DNA of 14,661 nt from Halieaceae bacterium UBA6060 (GTDB lineage Bacteria > Pseudomonadota > Gammaproteobacteria > Pseudomonadales > Halieaceae), in assembly GCA_002428935.1 (NCBI GenBank), contig DIYG01000142.1, positions 1-14,661 of the forward strand, read 5' to 3'. The position numbers and the translations under genes were made by a program. Below the pieces are notes generated by a model. The model searched no databases, was not told the origin of the DNA, and saw only the letters and a program-made list of their open reading frames with translations. The number at the start of each line of letters is the position of its first letter. The first letter of the stretch is position 1. This document shows positions 6,426 to 13,227 of this stretch, in pieces.

Positions 6426-7299
6426 GTTCCAGGGCGCGCACGGCCCTTACCAACTGCTGGTTGCGGGCTAACTCGAAGCCTGTGGCCCGCCCGCGACGGA
6501 GCAATTCGCCATTGAGATAGTCCATTTCCGTTGGGCGTTGAGCGAGAATGTCCTGGAGCATGGACGATTGATTGTCTGCAGTGAGACGGCACACGCGCTC
6601 CACCTCCGCTTGCAGCGACAAGTGGTCTTTCCACAACCCAAGAGCGCGCAGCACCGGCTCCGTTTCCGCTACGAGCTGAGCCAGAGATTCGGCTCCGGGG
6701 CCGTTCAGGAGTTCGCCATTGCGACAACCAAGGCTCGCCGTAAGCCCATTGATGGCACAGTTGATGGCGAACTTACGATGAATTCTGTCGCCGATGTCTG
6801 GCGACCAGCGCCATCCTCGGACGTGCTGTAAACCATCGAGAAACCAGGGTGCGGGCCTGTCCTGCCCGTCACCCACAGCGGTCTCACCAGCGGTAACTGC
6901 GGTCACTTGATGCCCTCCCTGACGAAAGGCGGCGGCGGTGCTAACGGCTCGAACCAGGCGACGGGATCCCAGCAAGGGGGCGAGGGCGGCCTCCATGCCC
7001 AGTCCATTTGCCGTGGTCACTATCACCGCATCCGGATGCAGGTAGGTGTCCGCGCCCCGCAGGGCCGCAGCCAACTGTCCGGCTTTGGTGGTCACCAGTA
7101 GACGTTTGATCTCGGCCTGGTCCAGATTTGTCAGGGGTTGGGCGCTTAGGGTGTGCTCGTCATCAGCACATTGCAGGAACCGGAGTTCGGTTTGCGATCC
7201 GTGGTGCAGCAAGCAACTCTGAACATGGGCGCGGGAGAATTCATGAGCCGTTAGGGTACCCATGGCACCGGCACCGAGTATGTACCAGGTATCTGTCAT
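6412..7299 (-). CDS. Ketopantoate reductase-like protein (ApbA/PanE family), last gene of the TPP-riboswitch operon
   Basis: From ATG 7299 the product is 295 residues, the family's normal size. It begins with the Rossmann dinucleotide motif WYILGAGAMG (5-14; GAGAMG at 9-14), followed by LLVTTKAGQLAAAL (67-80), TTANGLGMEAAL (95-106), the catalytic-type Lys and Asn residues in HRKFAINCAINGLTAS (K176, N180, N184), NQSSMLQD (243-250) and TEMDYLNG with E258. PanE uses NADPH to reduce ketopantoate to pantoate for CoA synthesis. The ATG overlaps the kinase stop (ATGA), which fixes the start and suggests coupling; the 30 codons further upstream lie inside the kinase gene. Its place under a TPP riboswitch argues for a thiamine-related job, or for a paralogue with another substrate, so I do not assign the symbol panE. 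Confidence 0.88.
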   Translation of the reverse strand: MTDTWYILGAGAMGTLTAHEFSRAHVQSCLLHHGSQTELRFLQCADDEHTLSAQPLTNLDQAEIKRLLVTTKAGQLAAALRGADTYLHPDAVIVTTANGLGMEAALAPLLGSRRLVRAVSTAAAFRQGGHQVTAVTAGETAVGDGQDRPAPWFLDGLQHVRGWRWSPDIGDRIHRKFAINCAINGLTASLGCRNGELLNGPGAESLAQLVAETEPVLRALGLWKDHLSLQAEVERVCRLTADNQSSMLQDILAQRPTEMDYLNGELLRRGRATGFELARNQQLVRAVRALELKAQ

Positions 7300-8219
7300 G
7301 CGGCGACAAAGCCTCTGTTTAGCATCCGCAACAGTGTCTCCCGAGCCGCTTCTGCCGCCGTGCATTGAGGATCGAAGGCCGCGTGCCAAGAGGCTGCTAT
7401 GAAGGCGTAGGTTTGTCTCAGGATCGAAAAGCGCTGCTGTTCTTCGGCGCTGGGTCGACGCTGCAGGTAATGACCGAGGAGGGTGTCGACGTGCTGGGGT
7501 TCCAACTCCGAGGCGCAGACGGCGAGATCAAAAAAGGGGTCTCCGCCGCTAGCGTATTCCCAATCGATGGCGAAGAGCTGACCGGAGATCTCGATGCGAT
7601 TGGCGGACAGCAGATCGTTGTGGCAGAGCGTGCTTGCCCATGGGCCGCTGCCCGCCTCGGCCAAGGCCTTGGCCAGCTCGCGGTAGATGGCGTCCGGCGA
7701 CACAGGAAGATCGTGATCGTCCGGGAGGTAGTTCACGGCACGTTGCAGGTGCGTTATCGGTGTGGTGATTTCGATGGGTACCGGTAGGCTGTGGATCCGA
7801 CGCAACAGGCCCGCGAGGCTCTGGATGGCCTGTCCAGGATCTTTCTCCGCCTTCGCCGATGGCAGGAGCCCGGGAGAACTTTCCCCGGATTCCGAGGGCA
7901 GGTATTTCGTCACGAGAATGCCTCGCCGATGTTCGGCGTAGACAATTTCTGGAGCGATGCCCGCCTGCGCTGCGGCTTGATGAACGTGGTATTCCCGCTC
8001 GCGGCATACCCCAGGAGGGGTCGTCGACGGCGCAATACGCAGTACCCATTCGGCCCCGCGGCCCCTAAGGCGAATAGATGCGTTGCGGCTGCCTCCGCCG
8101 AGAAGGCTTATCACCTCCGGTGCTGTGGTTTCGTCGGGTGCCCATTGCGGATAGTTACCGCAGATGTCCTCTACCATTCGTGCGAGGGGCTCTGAAAGCT
8201 CTTGTGCCACTGCTGCCAT
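7296..8219 (-). CDS. APH/choline-kinase-like phosphotransferase, probable thiamine kinase (ThiK-like)
   Basis: The 307-residue protein has the kinase-like fold of aminoglycoside and choline phosphotransferases: a Gly-rich loop LLGGGSRNASIRL (39-51), EWVLRI (57-62), the catalytic loop LCHNDLLSANRI (198-209; H200, D202, N207), and the metal-binding IDWEYASGGDPFFDLA (218-233; D219). It sits directly after a PnuC/PnuT-type permease in a TPP-riboswitch operon. Phosphorylating imported thiamine would trap it in the cell, so a thiamine kinase role is the best inference; choline or another amino alcohol cannot be excluded from sequence alone. The start is uncertain: ATG 8219 overlaps the permease gene by 49 nt, while ATG 8177 (293 residues) would overlap by only 7 nt. 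Neither has a clear Shine-Dalgarno. The stop shares ATGA with the next gene. Confidence 0.85.
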   Translation of the reverse strand: MAAVAQELSEPLARMVEDICGNYPQWAPDETTAPEVISLLGGGSRNASIRLRGRGAEWVLRIAPSTTPPGVCREREYHVHQAAAQAGIAPEIVYAEHRRGILVTKYLPSESGESSPGLLPSAKAEKDPGQAIQSLAGLLRRIHSLPVPIEITTPITHLQRAVNYLPDDHDLPVSPDAIYRELAKALAEAGSGPWASTLCHNDLLSANRIEISGQLFAIDWEYASGGDPFFDLAVCASELEPQHVDTLLGHYLQRRPSAEEQQRFSILRQTYAFIAASWHAAFDPQCTAAEAARETLLRMLNRGFVAA

Positions 8220-8737
8220 GCGATCACCGCGAGGAGGGTATAGACCCCGTAAAGGGCCGAAGATGCCAGTAAACCGGCCTGGAGGTACAGTGCTACCGTA
8301 GCTGCATCAACGATGACCCAGTAGGTCCAGGCCTGAAGTATTTTTCTTGCCACCATCCAGGTGGCCAGGACACCGCCCCAGCTCGTTAGCGTATCCGACC
8401 AGGCCAGGGGATCCAGCAGACCATCGCGCAGAAACTGGGTACCCAGGCTCAGGATCAGCCAGAGCATGAGGATGGATAGCTGTTGATGCATTCCAAGTCG
8501 GGTGATGGGTCGTTGCTTCGCTTTGCTGCTGTTCCCCCAGTACCACCAACCGTGGATTGCTATAGCTACGTAGTACACCTGCAAAAGGGCCTGCATAGGC
8601 AGGCCCGCCTGCCAGAACACACCCAAAAACAAGAGGGAGGCGAGGCCGCCCGGAATCCAGCATTCGCGGCGCTCGCGAATCGCCAGGACGAGATAGATCA
8701 GTCCCAGGATCGCCGCGATGCCCTCGATGGGGTCCAT
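8171..8737 (-). CDS. pnuT: PnuC-family permease, probable thiamine transporter PnuT
   Basis: The 188-residue protein is very hydrophobic, with about seven membrane helices, and has the PnuC-family look: an N-terminal LGLIYLVLAIRERRECWIPG segment, VYYVAIAIHGWWYW (54-67) with its Trp/Tyr cluster, ATWMVARKILQAWTYWVIVD (125-144), and ALYGVYTLLAVIAW (161-174). PnuC proteins are facilitators for nicotinamide riboside; the PnuT branch moves thiamine. The TPP riboswitch at the head of the operon and the neighbouring kinase favour PnuT. Such facilitators need a kinase to trap the substrate, which the next gene can supply. ATG 8737 overlaps the receptor stop (TGATG), so I prefer it over the TTG one codon earlier. 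Confidence 0.88.
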   Translation of the reverse strand: MDPIEGIAAILGLIYLVLAIRERRECWIPGGLASLLFLGVFWQAGLPMQALLQVYYVAIAIHGWWYWGNSSKAKQRPITRLGMHQQLSILMLWLILSLGTQFLRDGLLDPLAWSDTLTSWGGVLATWMVARKILQAWTYWVIVDAATVALYLQAGLLASSALYGVYTLLAVIAWQQWHKSFQSPSHEW

Positions 8738-10908
8738 CAAAAGTGAAGTTCCGCCGTTACGCCGACCTGGCGCGGCTCGCCGAACTGGACATATTCTTCC
8801 GTGACATAGTTTTTACGGGGGTCATTGCCGAAGCTACCGAAGCCGCGAATGAAATAGTCCTCGTCGGTGAGGTTGCGGCCCCAAAGGGACAGCTCCCAGG
8901 CTTCGGTCTGCCAGGCGATGCTCAAGTGCAGGAGTTCGTAGCTCGTAGAGCGTTCATCGTGGCGGTCGGACCAAAAAAAATCGTCCCGACCTTCAATTTG
9001 CAGATCAACCAGCAGGGGTTCCACAGGTCGCCAGGCCAGACCCGTGGCGAACTGATAGCTGGGCGCATGAGCTTGCTCCCGACCTTCAAGATCTCGACCG
9101 TCGGCATTCACGTAGTCGTCGAACTCCGCGTCCAGAAGCCCGAGATTGACGTACAACTCGAGGTCGCGAGTCGCCTGGGCGCGCAATTCCCATTCCAAGC
9201 CCAGGTTGTAGCCGGCGGCTGCGTTGTTGGTATAGTCGACAAAGGCCGTCGTGCCGTCGCCGCGGGGTATAACCAGAGAGCCGCGCACCTGCTGATCGCT
9301 GCGATCCATGTAAAACAGCGTCAAGGCTGACTGGAGCCGATCATCGAGAAAGCGGCCCTTATGGCCAAGCTCGTAGTTGTACAAGCGCTCCTCATCGAAG
9401 AACTGCAAATCCTGCAATAGGTCTTGGTTGCTGCCGTCGTCGGGAAAGGCAAGGATGCCGGCGTTGACGCCGCCCGCCCGATAGCCGCGAGAAACCGACG
9501 CATAGAACATACCCCAGGTCTCGTCGAAATACTGCAAGGCCAGCTTGCCGCCCCATAGGCGGTCATCGGGATTACTGCGAACGTTTTGGGAGTCGTCGTA
9601 GGTCATGTCACGATTCGCCAGACGCAATCCGGCGCTCAGGCTCCAGCGTGCGCTGAACGCCAGATCGATCTGACCGTAAACCGCCAGCGTGTCTGCTTGA
9701 AAGCGGCTGGAGAAGTCTTCCGCGGCGAAGGTGTACTCGCGAAGTAAGGTCTCGTCATCGCTTAAGGCATAGACACCGGCGCTCCAGTCGAGGTCGCCCA
9801 GGGCGGTGTTCTGGGACCGGGCCGAGGACAGGCGGAGTTGTGCGCTATAGCTGTCCCGCTCGCGGAGATACCGGTCGAAAGATGAGTATTCCAGGCCCGG
9901 AGCGATGCCGACGAAGCTCCAGTCTTCGTCAAAGCTGTATTCGCTGTCGCTGAGTGCCGCGCTGGCCAGGATTTCGCTGCGAATGGAGTTGCCATCAATG
10001 ATGTAGTGGAGGCCCAGGGCGTCGCTCTCCTGGCGGTCTCGACCGGGTTCGTCGGACAGGGTCTCGCGGGTATTGTCCAAGGAAAATGCGTCGTAACCAT
10101 TGTCGACATCGATGTGGAAGGCGCTGATATCAAGAGACTGCCGATCATTTAGGAGCCAGCGCAGTCGCCCGCGCACCACGGTTTCGTCCCGCTCATTGGT
10201 GTCGTCACGGCCTAAAAAGGTATTGTCGATAAACCCATCGCTGCGGTGCTGGAAGGCCGCTATCCGATAGAGCAGTTCGTCGGCGATGATCGGCCCGGTG
10301 ATCATGGCGCCCAGTTCCCGTCGTCCGTAGTCACCAAAGGTTGCTCGAACGTTAGCGCCGAAGGTTTCCTGGGGACTGCCACTGCGCATATTGATCAAGC
10401 CGGCGAGGGCATTTGCGCCGTGGAGCGTGCCCTGGGGCCCTCGCAGTACTTCCACCTGCTCGATGTCGTACAGGGTGGCGACTCCGCCAAGCCCGCTGAA
10501 GTCGATGTTGTCAATTAGTAGCCCCACGGAAGGATTCAGGGGCTCAACGAACTGGCTGCGCTCACCGATACCGCGGACCTGGTAATAACGGGCCCGAGAG
10601 CTGCCCCCGGCGATGTTCACGTTGGGGGTGATTTGCAGGAGGTTTTCCAGGTGTACGGCGTTGCGCCGGACTATTGCGTCGCCGCCGATAACGCTGGCGC
10701 TGGCGGCTTGATTCAGCAGCGGCGTTGCACGCAGCTCCGCCGTGACCACCACTTCTTCAATGCGCGATGGGTCGACGGGGGTCATGGCAGTGCCGGATTC
10801 CCCATCGCTCTGGGCGTGCCCCATAACTGGTAGCAGGCCCAGCGCAGAAACCATGAAAACGAAGGCTGGTGTTCGTTGGCGTGAAAAAAGCAATGAGCGT
10901 TTGATCAT
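8737..10908 (-). CDS. TonB-dependent outer-membrane receptor, probable thiamine uptake receptor
   Basis: The 723-residue protein starts with a Sec signal peptide (KR near the N-terminus, hydrophobic core about 15-29, likely cleavage after GHA at residue 32). A TonB-box-like IEEVVVTA follows at 50-57. The plug domain has LENLLQITPNVNIAGG, YYQVRGIGERSQF and VEVLRGPQGTLHGANALAG, all standard for the family. The rest is a beta-barrel rich in aromatic strand ends, with SRGYRAGGVN, NYELGHKGRF and, near the end, LWGRNLTDEDYFIRG, closing on a terminal Phe (VTAELHF) as outer-membrane proteins do. Energy comes from TonB-ExbB-ExbD, absent here. Control by a TPP riboswitch makes thiamine or a derivative the likely ligand; the sequence alone looks like a generic siderophore-type receptor. 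The ribosome-binding site GAGAGGAA stands 3 nt before the ATG and lies in a hairpin. pnuT overlaps its stop by 1 nt. Confidence 0.93.
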   Translation of the reverse strand: MIKRSLLFSRQRTPAFVFMVSALGLLPVMGHAQSDGESGTAMTPVDPSRIEEVVVTAELRATPLLNQAASASVIGGDAIVRRNAVHLENLLQITPNVNIAGGSSRARYYQVRGIGERSQFVEPLNPSVGLLIDNIDFSGLGGVATLYDIEQVEVLRGPQGTLHGANALAGLINMRSGSPQETFGANVRATFGDYGRRELGAMITGPIIADELLYRIAAFQHRSDGFIDNTFLGRDDTNERDETVVRGRLRWLLNDRQSLDISAFHIDVDNGYDAFSLDNTRETLSDEPGRDRQESDALGLHYIIDGNSIRSEILASAALSDSEYSFDEDWSFVGIAPGLEYSSFDRYLRERDSYSAQLRLSSARSQNTALGDLDWSAGVYALSDDETLLREYTFAAEDFSSRFQADTLAVYGQIDLAFSARWSLSAGLRLANRDMTYDDSQNVRSNPDDRLWGGKLALQYFDETWGMFYASVSRGYRAGGVNAGILAFPDDGSNQDLLQDLQFFDEERLYNYELGHKGRFLDDRLQSALTLFYMDRSDQQVRGSLVIPRGDGTTAFVDYTNNAAAGYNLGLEWELRAQATRDLELYVNLGLLDAEFDDYVNADGRDLEGREQAHAPSYQFATGLAWRPVEPLLVDLQIEGRDDFFWSDRHDERSTSYELLHLSIAWQTEAWELSLWGRNLTDEDYFIRGFGSFGNDPRKNYVTEEYVQFGEPRQVGVTAELHF

Positions 10909-10911
10909 GAT

Positions 10912-10933
10912 TCCTCTCGCGGGCGCGGGAGGA
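10912..10933 (-). promoter_or_regulatory. Shine-Dalgarno-sequestering hairpin of the receptor gene (riboswitch expression platform)
   Basis: On the transcript TCCTCCCGCG is followed by CC and then CGCGAGAGGA. Nine of the ten positions pair (one C-A mismatch); opening the innermost pair leaves a 4-nt loop. The GAGAGG ribosome-binding site (10913-10918) is wholly inside the 3' arm, 4 nt from the ATG. There is no U-run, so translation rather than termination is the likely step controlled. Confidence 0.65.
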
Positions 10934-11065
10934 GGCGTTAGTTGCCCATGGCACGCGGGAAGGATTTGCGAGGCTCGAGGACCACAACCTCGGCTTTCGG
11001 CGTTTCGGTGCGGTCAAGCGTCCGAATCGCTCCTTCCATCGCAGCCGCTTCAGGGCGAGCATTGC

Positions 11066-11197
11066 GACCTTCCCTACGCCGGTATTGTCCGGATCAGGTT
11101 CTAAGGGTTCGCGATGTAGGCAGGATTAGCAGGGGATGGATCTTCTTCCCTGCGTTGCGCTCACACCCGTCTCAGGCCTAGGCCACCCCCGGTTTGC
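11066..11197 (-). ncRNA. TPP riboswitch (THI element)
   Basis: Read on the minus strand, the conserved THI-box parts occur in order. GGGGGTGGCC (11190-11181) and GCCTGAGACGGGT (11177-11165) give the P2/J region with the invariant CTGAGA. ACCC then GAACCTGATCCGGACAAT (11101-11084) and CCGGCGTAGGGAAGG (11082-11068) give P4/P5 with its CTGAT and GCGTAGGGAA signatures. P3 (ACGGGT with ACCC) carries an extra hairpin, GCAGGG (11153-11148) with CCCTGC (11134-11129). P1 is short (ACC with GGT). The aptamer binds thiamine pyrophosphate. It begins at the predicted transcription start and lies about 157 nt before the receptor ATG, so it should repress the whole thiamine operon when TPP is abundant. Confidence 0.95.
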
Positions 11198-11203
11198 GGG
11201 GCG

Positions 11204-11232
11204 AGTATAGTGTCCGTACACTGCGGGGGCAA
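11204..11232 (-). promoter_or_regulatory. Sigma-70-type promoter of the thiamine operon
   Basis: On the minus strand TTGCCC (11232-11227) and TATACT (11209-11204) are 17 nt apart; the -10 matches 5 of 6 consensus bases and the -35 matches 4. Transcription would start near 11197, right at the 5' edge of the TPP aptamer, which supports both calls. An inverted repeat AGTGT-CCGT-ACACT (11209-11222) lies in the spacer. Confidence 0.7.
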
Positions 11233-11361
11233 CGATGGCCCGTTTGGGCGTCGGGCTGACAGTGGGTATGTTGTCGCGGTCGCAGGCGGGCTAGGGTCCG
11301 TGGCACCGTCTCAATCCGCCAGACGCCAAACCTGACAAATAGGCAGACAGAGAGCGGTGGG

Positions 11362-12495
11362 TTGAGCGACAGCCAAAAGCCGGAGCCGCCGGTGACCAGC
11401 ATCGATATCACTTCCCTCCCTGCGGAGGCCGAGCCGACACCCGCTGATCCGGCCATCGTAACCCTCCATGCGCACGTTTTGCGCCAGCTCGCCCAGGCGC
11501 AGCGTCATTTGCTAGCGGTGAAGAGCCTGACGGCCCTGGCGCGCTATCTTTTGGAAGGGTTTCCCGCCGCTTTTGCGACCACGGCAGCGGAACTGCGTCT
11601 GCACGATCCCGAGGGGATCCTGGCGTCTTTGCTCCCCGCACGAAACACGCTGGGCGAGGGTTTCTCCCTTCACCGAGATAGCTACGCGCTCTACCAACTT
11701 TACCCGGACGCTCCGGAAACGAGCCTTCTGGACCTCGATAACCCGAGAATGTTTACCCTGCTTTCGGCAGCGAATGAAGCTGCCGGGGCGGTGGTGATGC
11801 CGCTCTTCGATGGCAACCGGCTCATTGGCAGCTATCACCTGGCGCTTCTGGAAGATATGACCGCCTACGGAGAGCAGGAGCTGGAGCTGTTCACCATGCT
11901 GGCCCAGCTTATTGCTGCCGCCCTGATGCGTGTGGTGCAGCTTCAGCGCGCCGACCAGCTTTCGTTGCTGGATCCGATCACCGAGGTGGGGAACCAGCGT
12001 GCATTTCGGCGGGACATGCTGCGAGAGATTTTTTGGGCTCGTCGGGTAGATCAGCCCCTGTCGCTGTTGTTTATCGGTCTCGATGATCTTGATGAGGTAT
12101 GTCGCAGCTACGGAGAGGTGGCCAGCCACTTTGTCCAACGTCGTGTGTCTCAGCGCCTGTGCTCGGATCTACGGGCAACGGATTACATCGCGCATATCTC
12201 CTCGACCCATTTTGCGGTGTTGCTACCGACCTGCAATGAGCCCCATGCCCACGACATCGGCGAGCGCATGCGGGCGGATATCGACGACTTTCCCATCGAC
12301 GACGGGCGGGGCGCTATCTTGTACGTAACCCTAAGCATCGGCCTGGTGTGCTGGGAACCCTCTCGTCACCCCATGGATGACAGTGAACGACTGGCATCGC
12401 AGATGGAAGCTGAGGCGGAAAGCGCCATGCACAAGGCCGAACGAGCCGGTGGTAACCGTGTTGCCGTGGCTCGCCTGGGCTTGCTGATGGTTTGA
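11362..12495 (+). CDS. GAF-like plus degenerate GGDEF domain protein, possible c-di-GMP receptor
   Basis: The 377-residue protein starts at TTG 11362, the only in-frame start near the 5' end; GTG 11395 is a possible alternative, and neither has a strong ribosome-binding site. Residues about 35-195 look like a small sensory domain of GAF type (EGFPAAFATTAAELRLHD, AAGAVVMPLFDGNRLIGSY). Residues about 198-373 are a GGDEF domain: LSLLDPITEVGNQRAFRRD, YGEVASHFVQRRV, VTLSIGL and MHKAERAGGNRV are typical. The signature itself is SSTHF (280-284), and the usual substrate-binding Asn region is LDEVCRSYGE, so the cyclase site is dead. The I-site RxxD is kept as RATD (271-274), exactly five residues before the signature. 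PelD-type proteins with this mix of traits bind c-di-GMP. No signal peptide or membrane segment is visible. Confidence 0.85.
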   Translation: MSDSQKPEPPVTSIDITSLPAEAEPTPADPAIVTLHAHVLRQLAQAQRHLLAVKSLTALARYLLEGFPAAFATTAAELRLHDPEGILASLLPARNTLGEGFSLHRDSYALYQLYPDAPETSLLDLDNPRMFTLLSAANEAAGAVVMPLFDGNRLIGSYHLALLEDMTAYGEQELELFTMLAQLIAAALMRVVQLQRADQLSLLDPITEVGNQRAFRRDMLREIFWARRVDQPLSLLFIGLDDLDEVCRSYGEVASHFVQRRVSQRLCSDLRATDYIAHISSTHFAVLLPTCNEPHAHDIGERMRADIDDFPIDDGRGAILYVTLSIGLVCWEPSRHPMDDSERLASQMEAEAESAMHKAERAGGNRVAVARLGLLMV

Positions 12496-12535
12496 GGTAT
12501 GCCCCGTCTTGAGGCGTTTTTGCCGCCTACCGTGC

Positions 12536-12541
12536 TAGACT
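12536..12541 (+). promoter_or_regulatory. Candidate extended -10 promoter of cysC-sat
   Basis: TAGACT preceded by TGC gives an extended -10, followed by CCGCGCGC. No -35 at 16-18 nt. A small stem AGGCG/CGCCT lies upstream at about 12512-12528. It would give a leader of about 27 nt before cysC. Confidence 0.35.
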
Positions 12542-12574
12542 CCGCGCGCTAAAAATTCATTGTTTGGAGGCAAT

Positions 12575-13192
12575 ATGGCTGAGCAGAAAGCCACGAATGT
12601 GCATTGGCATGAAGGCGATATCACCCGTGAACATCGTCAGAAGCTCCTGGGGCATCGCGGCGCAACCATATGGTTCACGGGACTTTCCGGCAGCGGCAAA
12701 AGTACCGTGGCCGTAGAGCTCGAAGGTGTACTCCATGAACGAGGCGTGCTTGCCTATCGTTTGGACGGCGACAACGTACGCATGGGAATCAACAAAAACC
12801 TCGGCTTCTCCGCCGAGGATCGCGCTGAGAACATTCGGCGTATCGGTGAGGTAGCCAAGCTGTTTGCCGATAGCGGCGTCGTTGCTCTGTCCAGCTTTAT
12901 CAGTCCCTATGTGGCGGATCGCGACGCGGTGCGCGAACTCCACGAAAACGCCGGCATGGATTTTATTGAGGTCTTTGTCGATTGTGCCCTTGAGGCCGCG
13001 GAGGCCCGGGATCCCAAGGGTCTATACAAGAAAGCGCGGGCCGGAGAGATCAAAAACTTTACCGGCATCGACGATCCCTATGAAGCCCCGGCAAAGCCAG
13101 AAATTCATCTTCACTCGGACCAGCAGAGTCTCGATGAGGAGGTTGAAGTAATCCTTGCCGAGCTGACCCGGCGCGGTGTGATCAGCGCTTAA
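12575..13192 (+). CDS. cysC: Adenylyl-sulfate kinase (APS kinase)
   Basis: CysC phosphorylates APS with ATP to give PAPS, the second activation step of sulfate. The 205-residue protein has the family's length and motifs: IWFTGLSGSGKST with the Walker A loop (GLSGSGKS), YRLDGDNVRMGINKNLGFS, DRAENIRRIGEVAKLF, ALSSFISPYVADRD, FVDCALEAAEARDPKGLYKKA and IKNFTGIDDPYEAP. ATG 12575 has TGGAGG 4 nt upstream (12565-12570); the TTG at 12560 lies before that site and is not the start. sat follows after 35 nt, so both form a sulfate-activation operon, and PAPS can feed reductive assimilation or sulfotransferases. No cysH, cysDN or sulfotransferase gene is in the window. Confidence 0.96.
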   Translation: MAEQKATNVHWHEGDITREHRQKLLGHRGATIWFTGLSGSGKSTVAVELEGVLHERGVLAYRLDGDNVRMGINKNLGFSAEDRAENIRRIGEVAKLFADSGVVALSSFISPYVADRDAVRELHENAGMDFIEVFVDCALEAAEARDPKGLYKKARAGEIKNFTGIDDPYEAPAKPEIHLHSDQQSLDEEVEVILAELTRRGVISA

Positions 13193-13227
13193 ACACCTTT
13201 CGAGCCCCTCAGACCCAGGAAACCACC

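Noticed and set aside
7300..7389. 30-codon upstream extension of the reductase-like gene
   Set aside because: Lies inside the kinase gene; the Rossmann motif begins right after ATG 7299, which overlaps the kinase stop.
8743..9330. 195-codon plus-strand open frame inside the receptor gene
   Set aside because: Antisense to a clear TonB-dependent receptor; composition mirrors it and no family motif or good start signal is seen.
10976..10992. CGAGG/CCTCG hairpin in the receptor leader as an intrinsic terminator
   Set aside because: Only 5 bp and no U-run follows on the minus strand; the SD hairpin is a better expression platform.
11512..12138. 208-codon minus-strand open frame inside the GGDEF-like gene
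   Set aside because: Antisense shadow in GC-rich coding DNA; the plus-strand protein has clear domain motifs.
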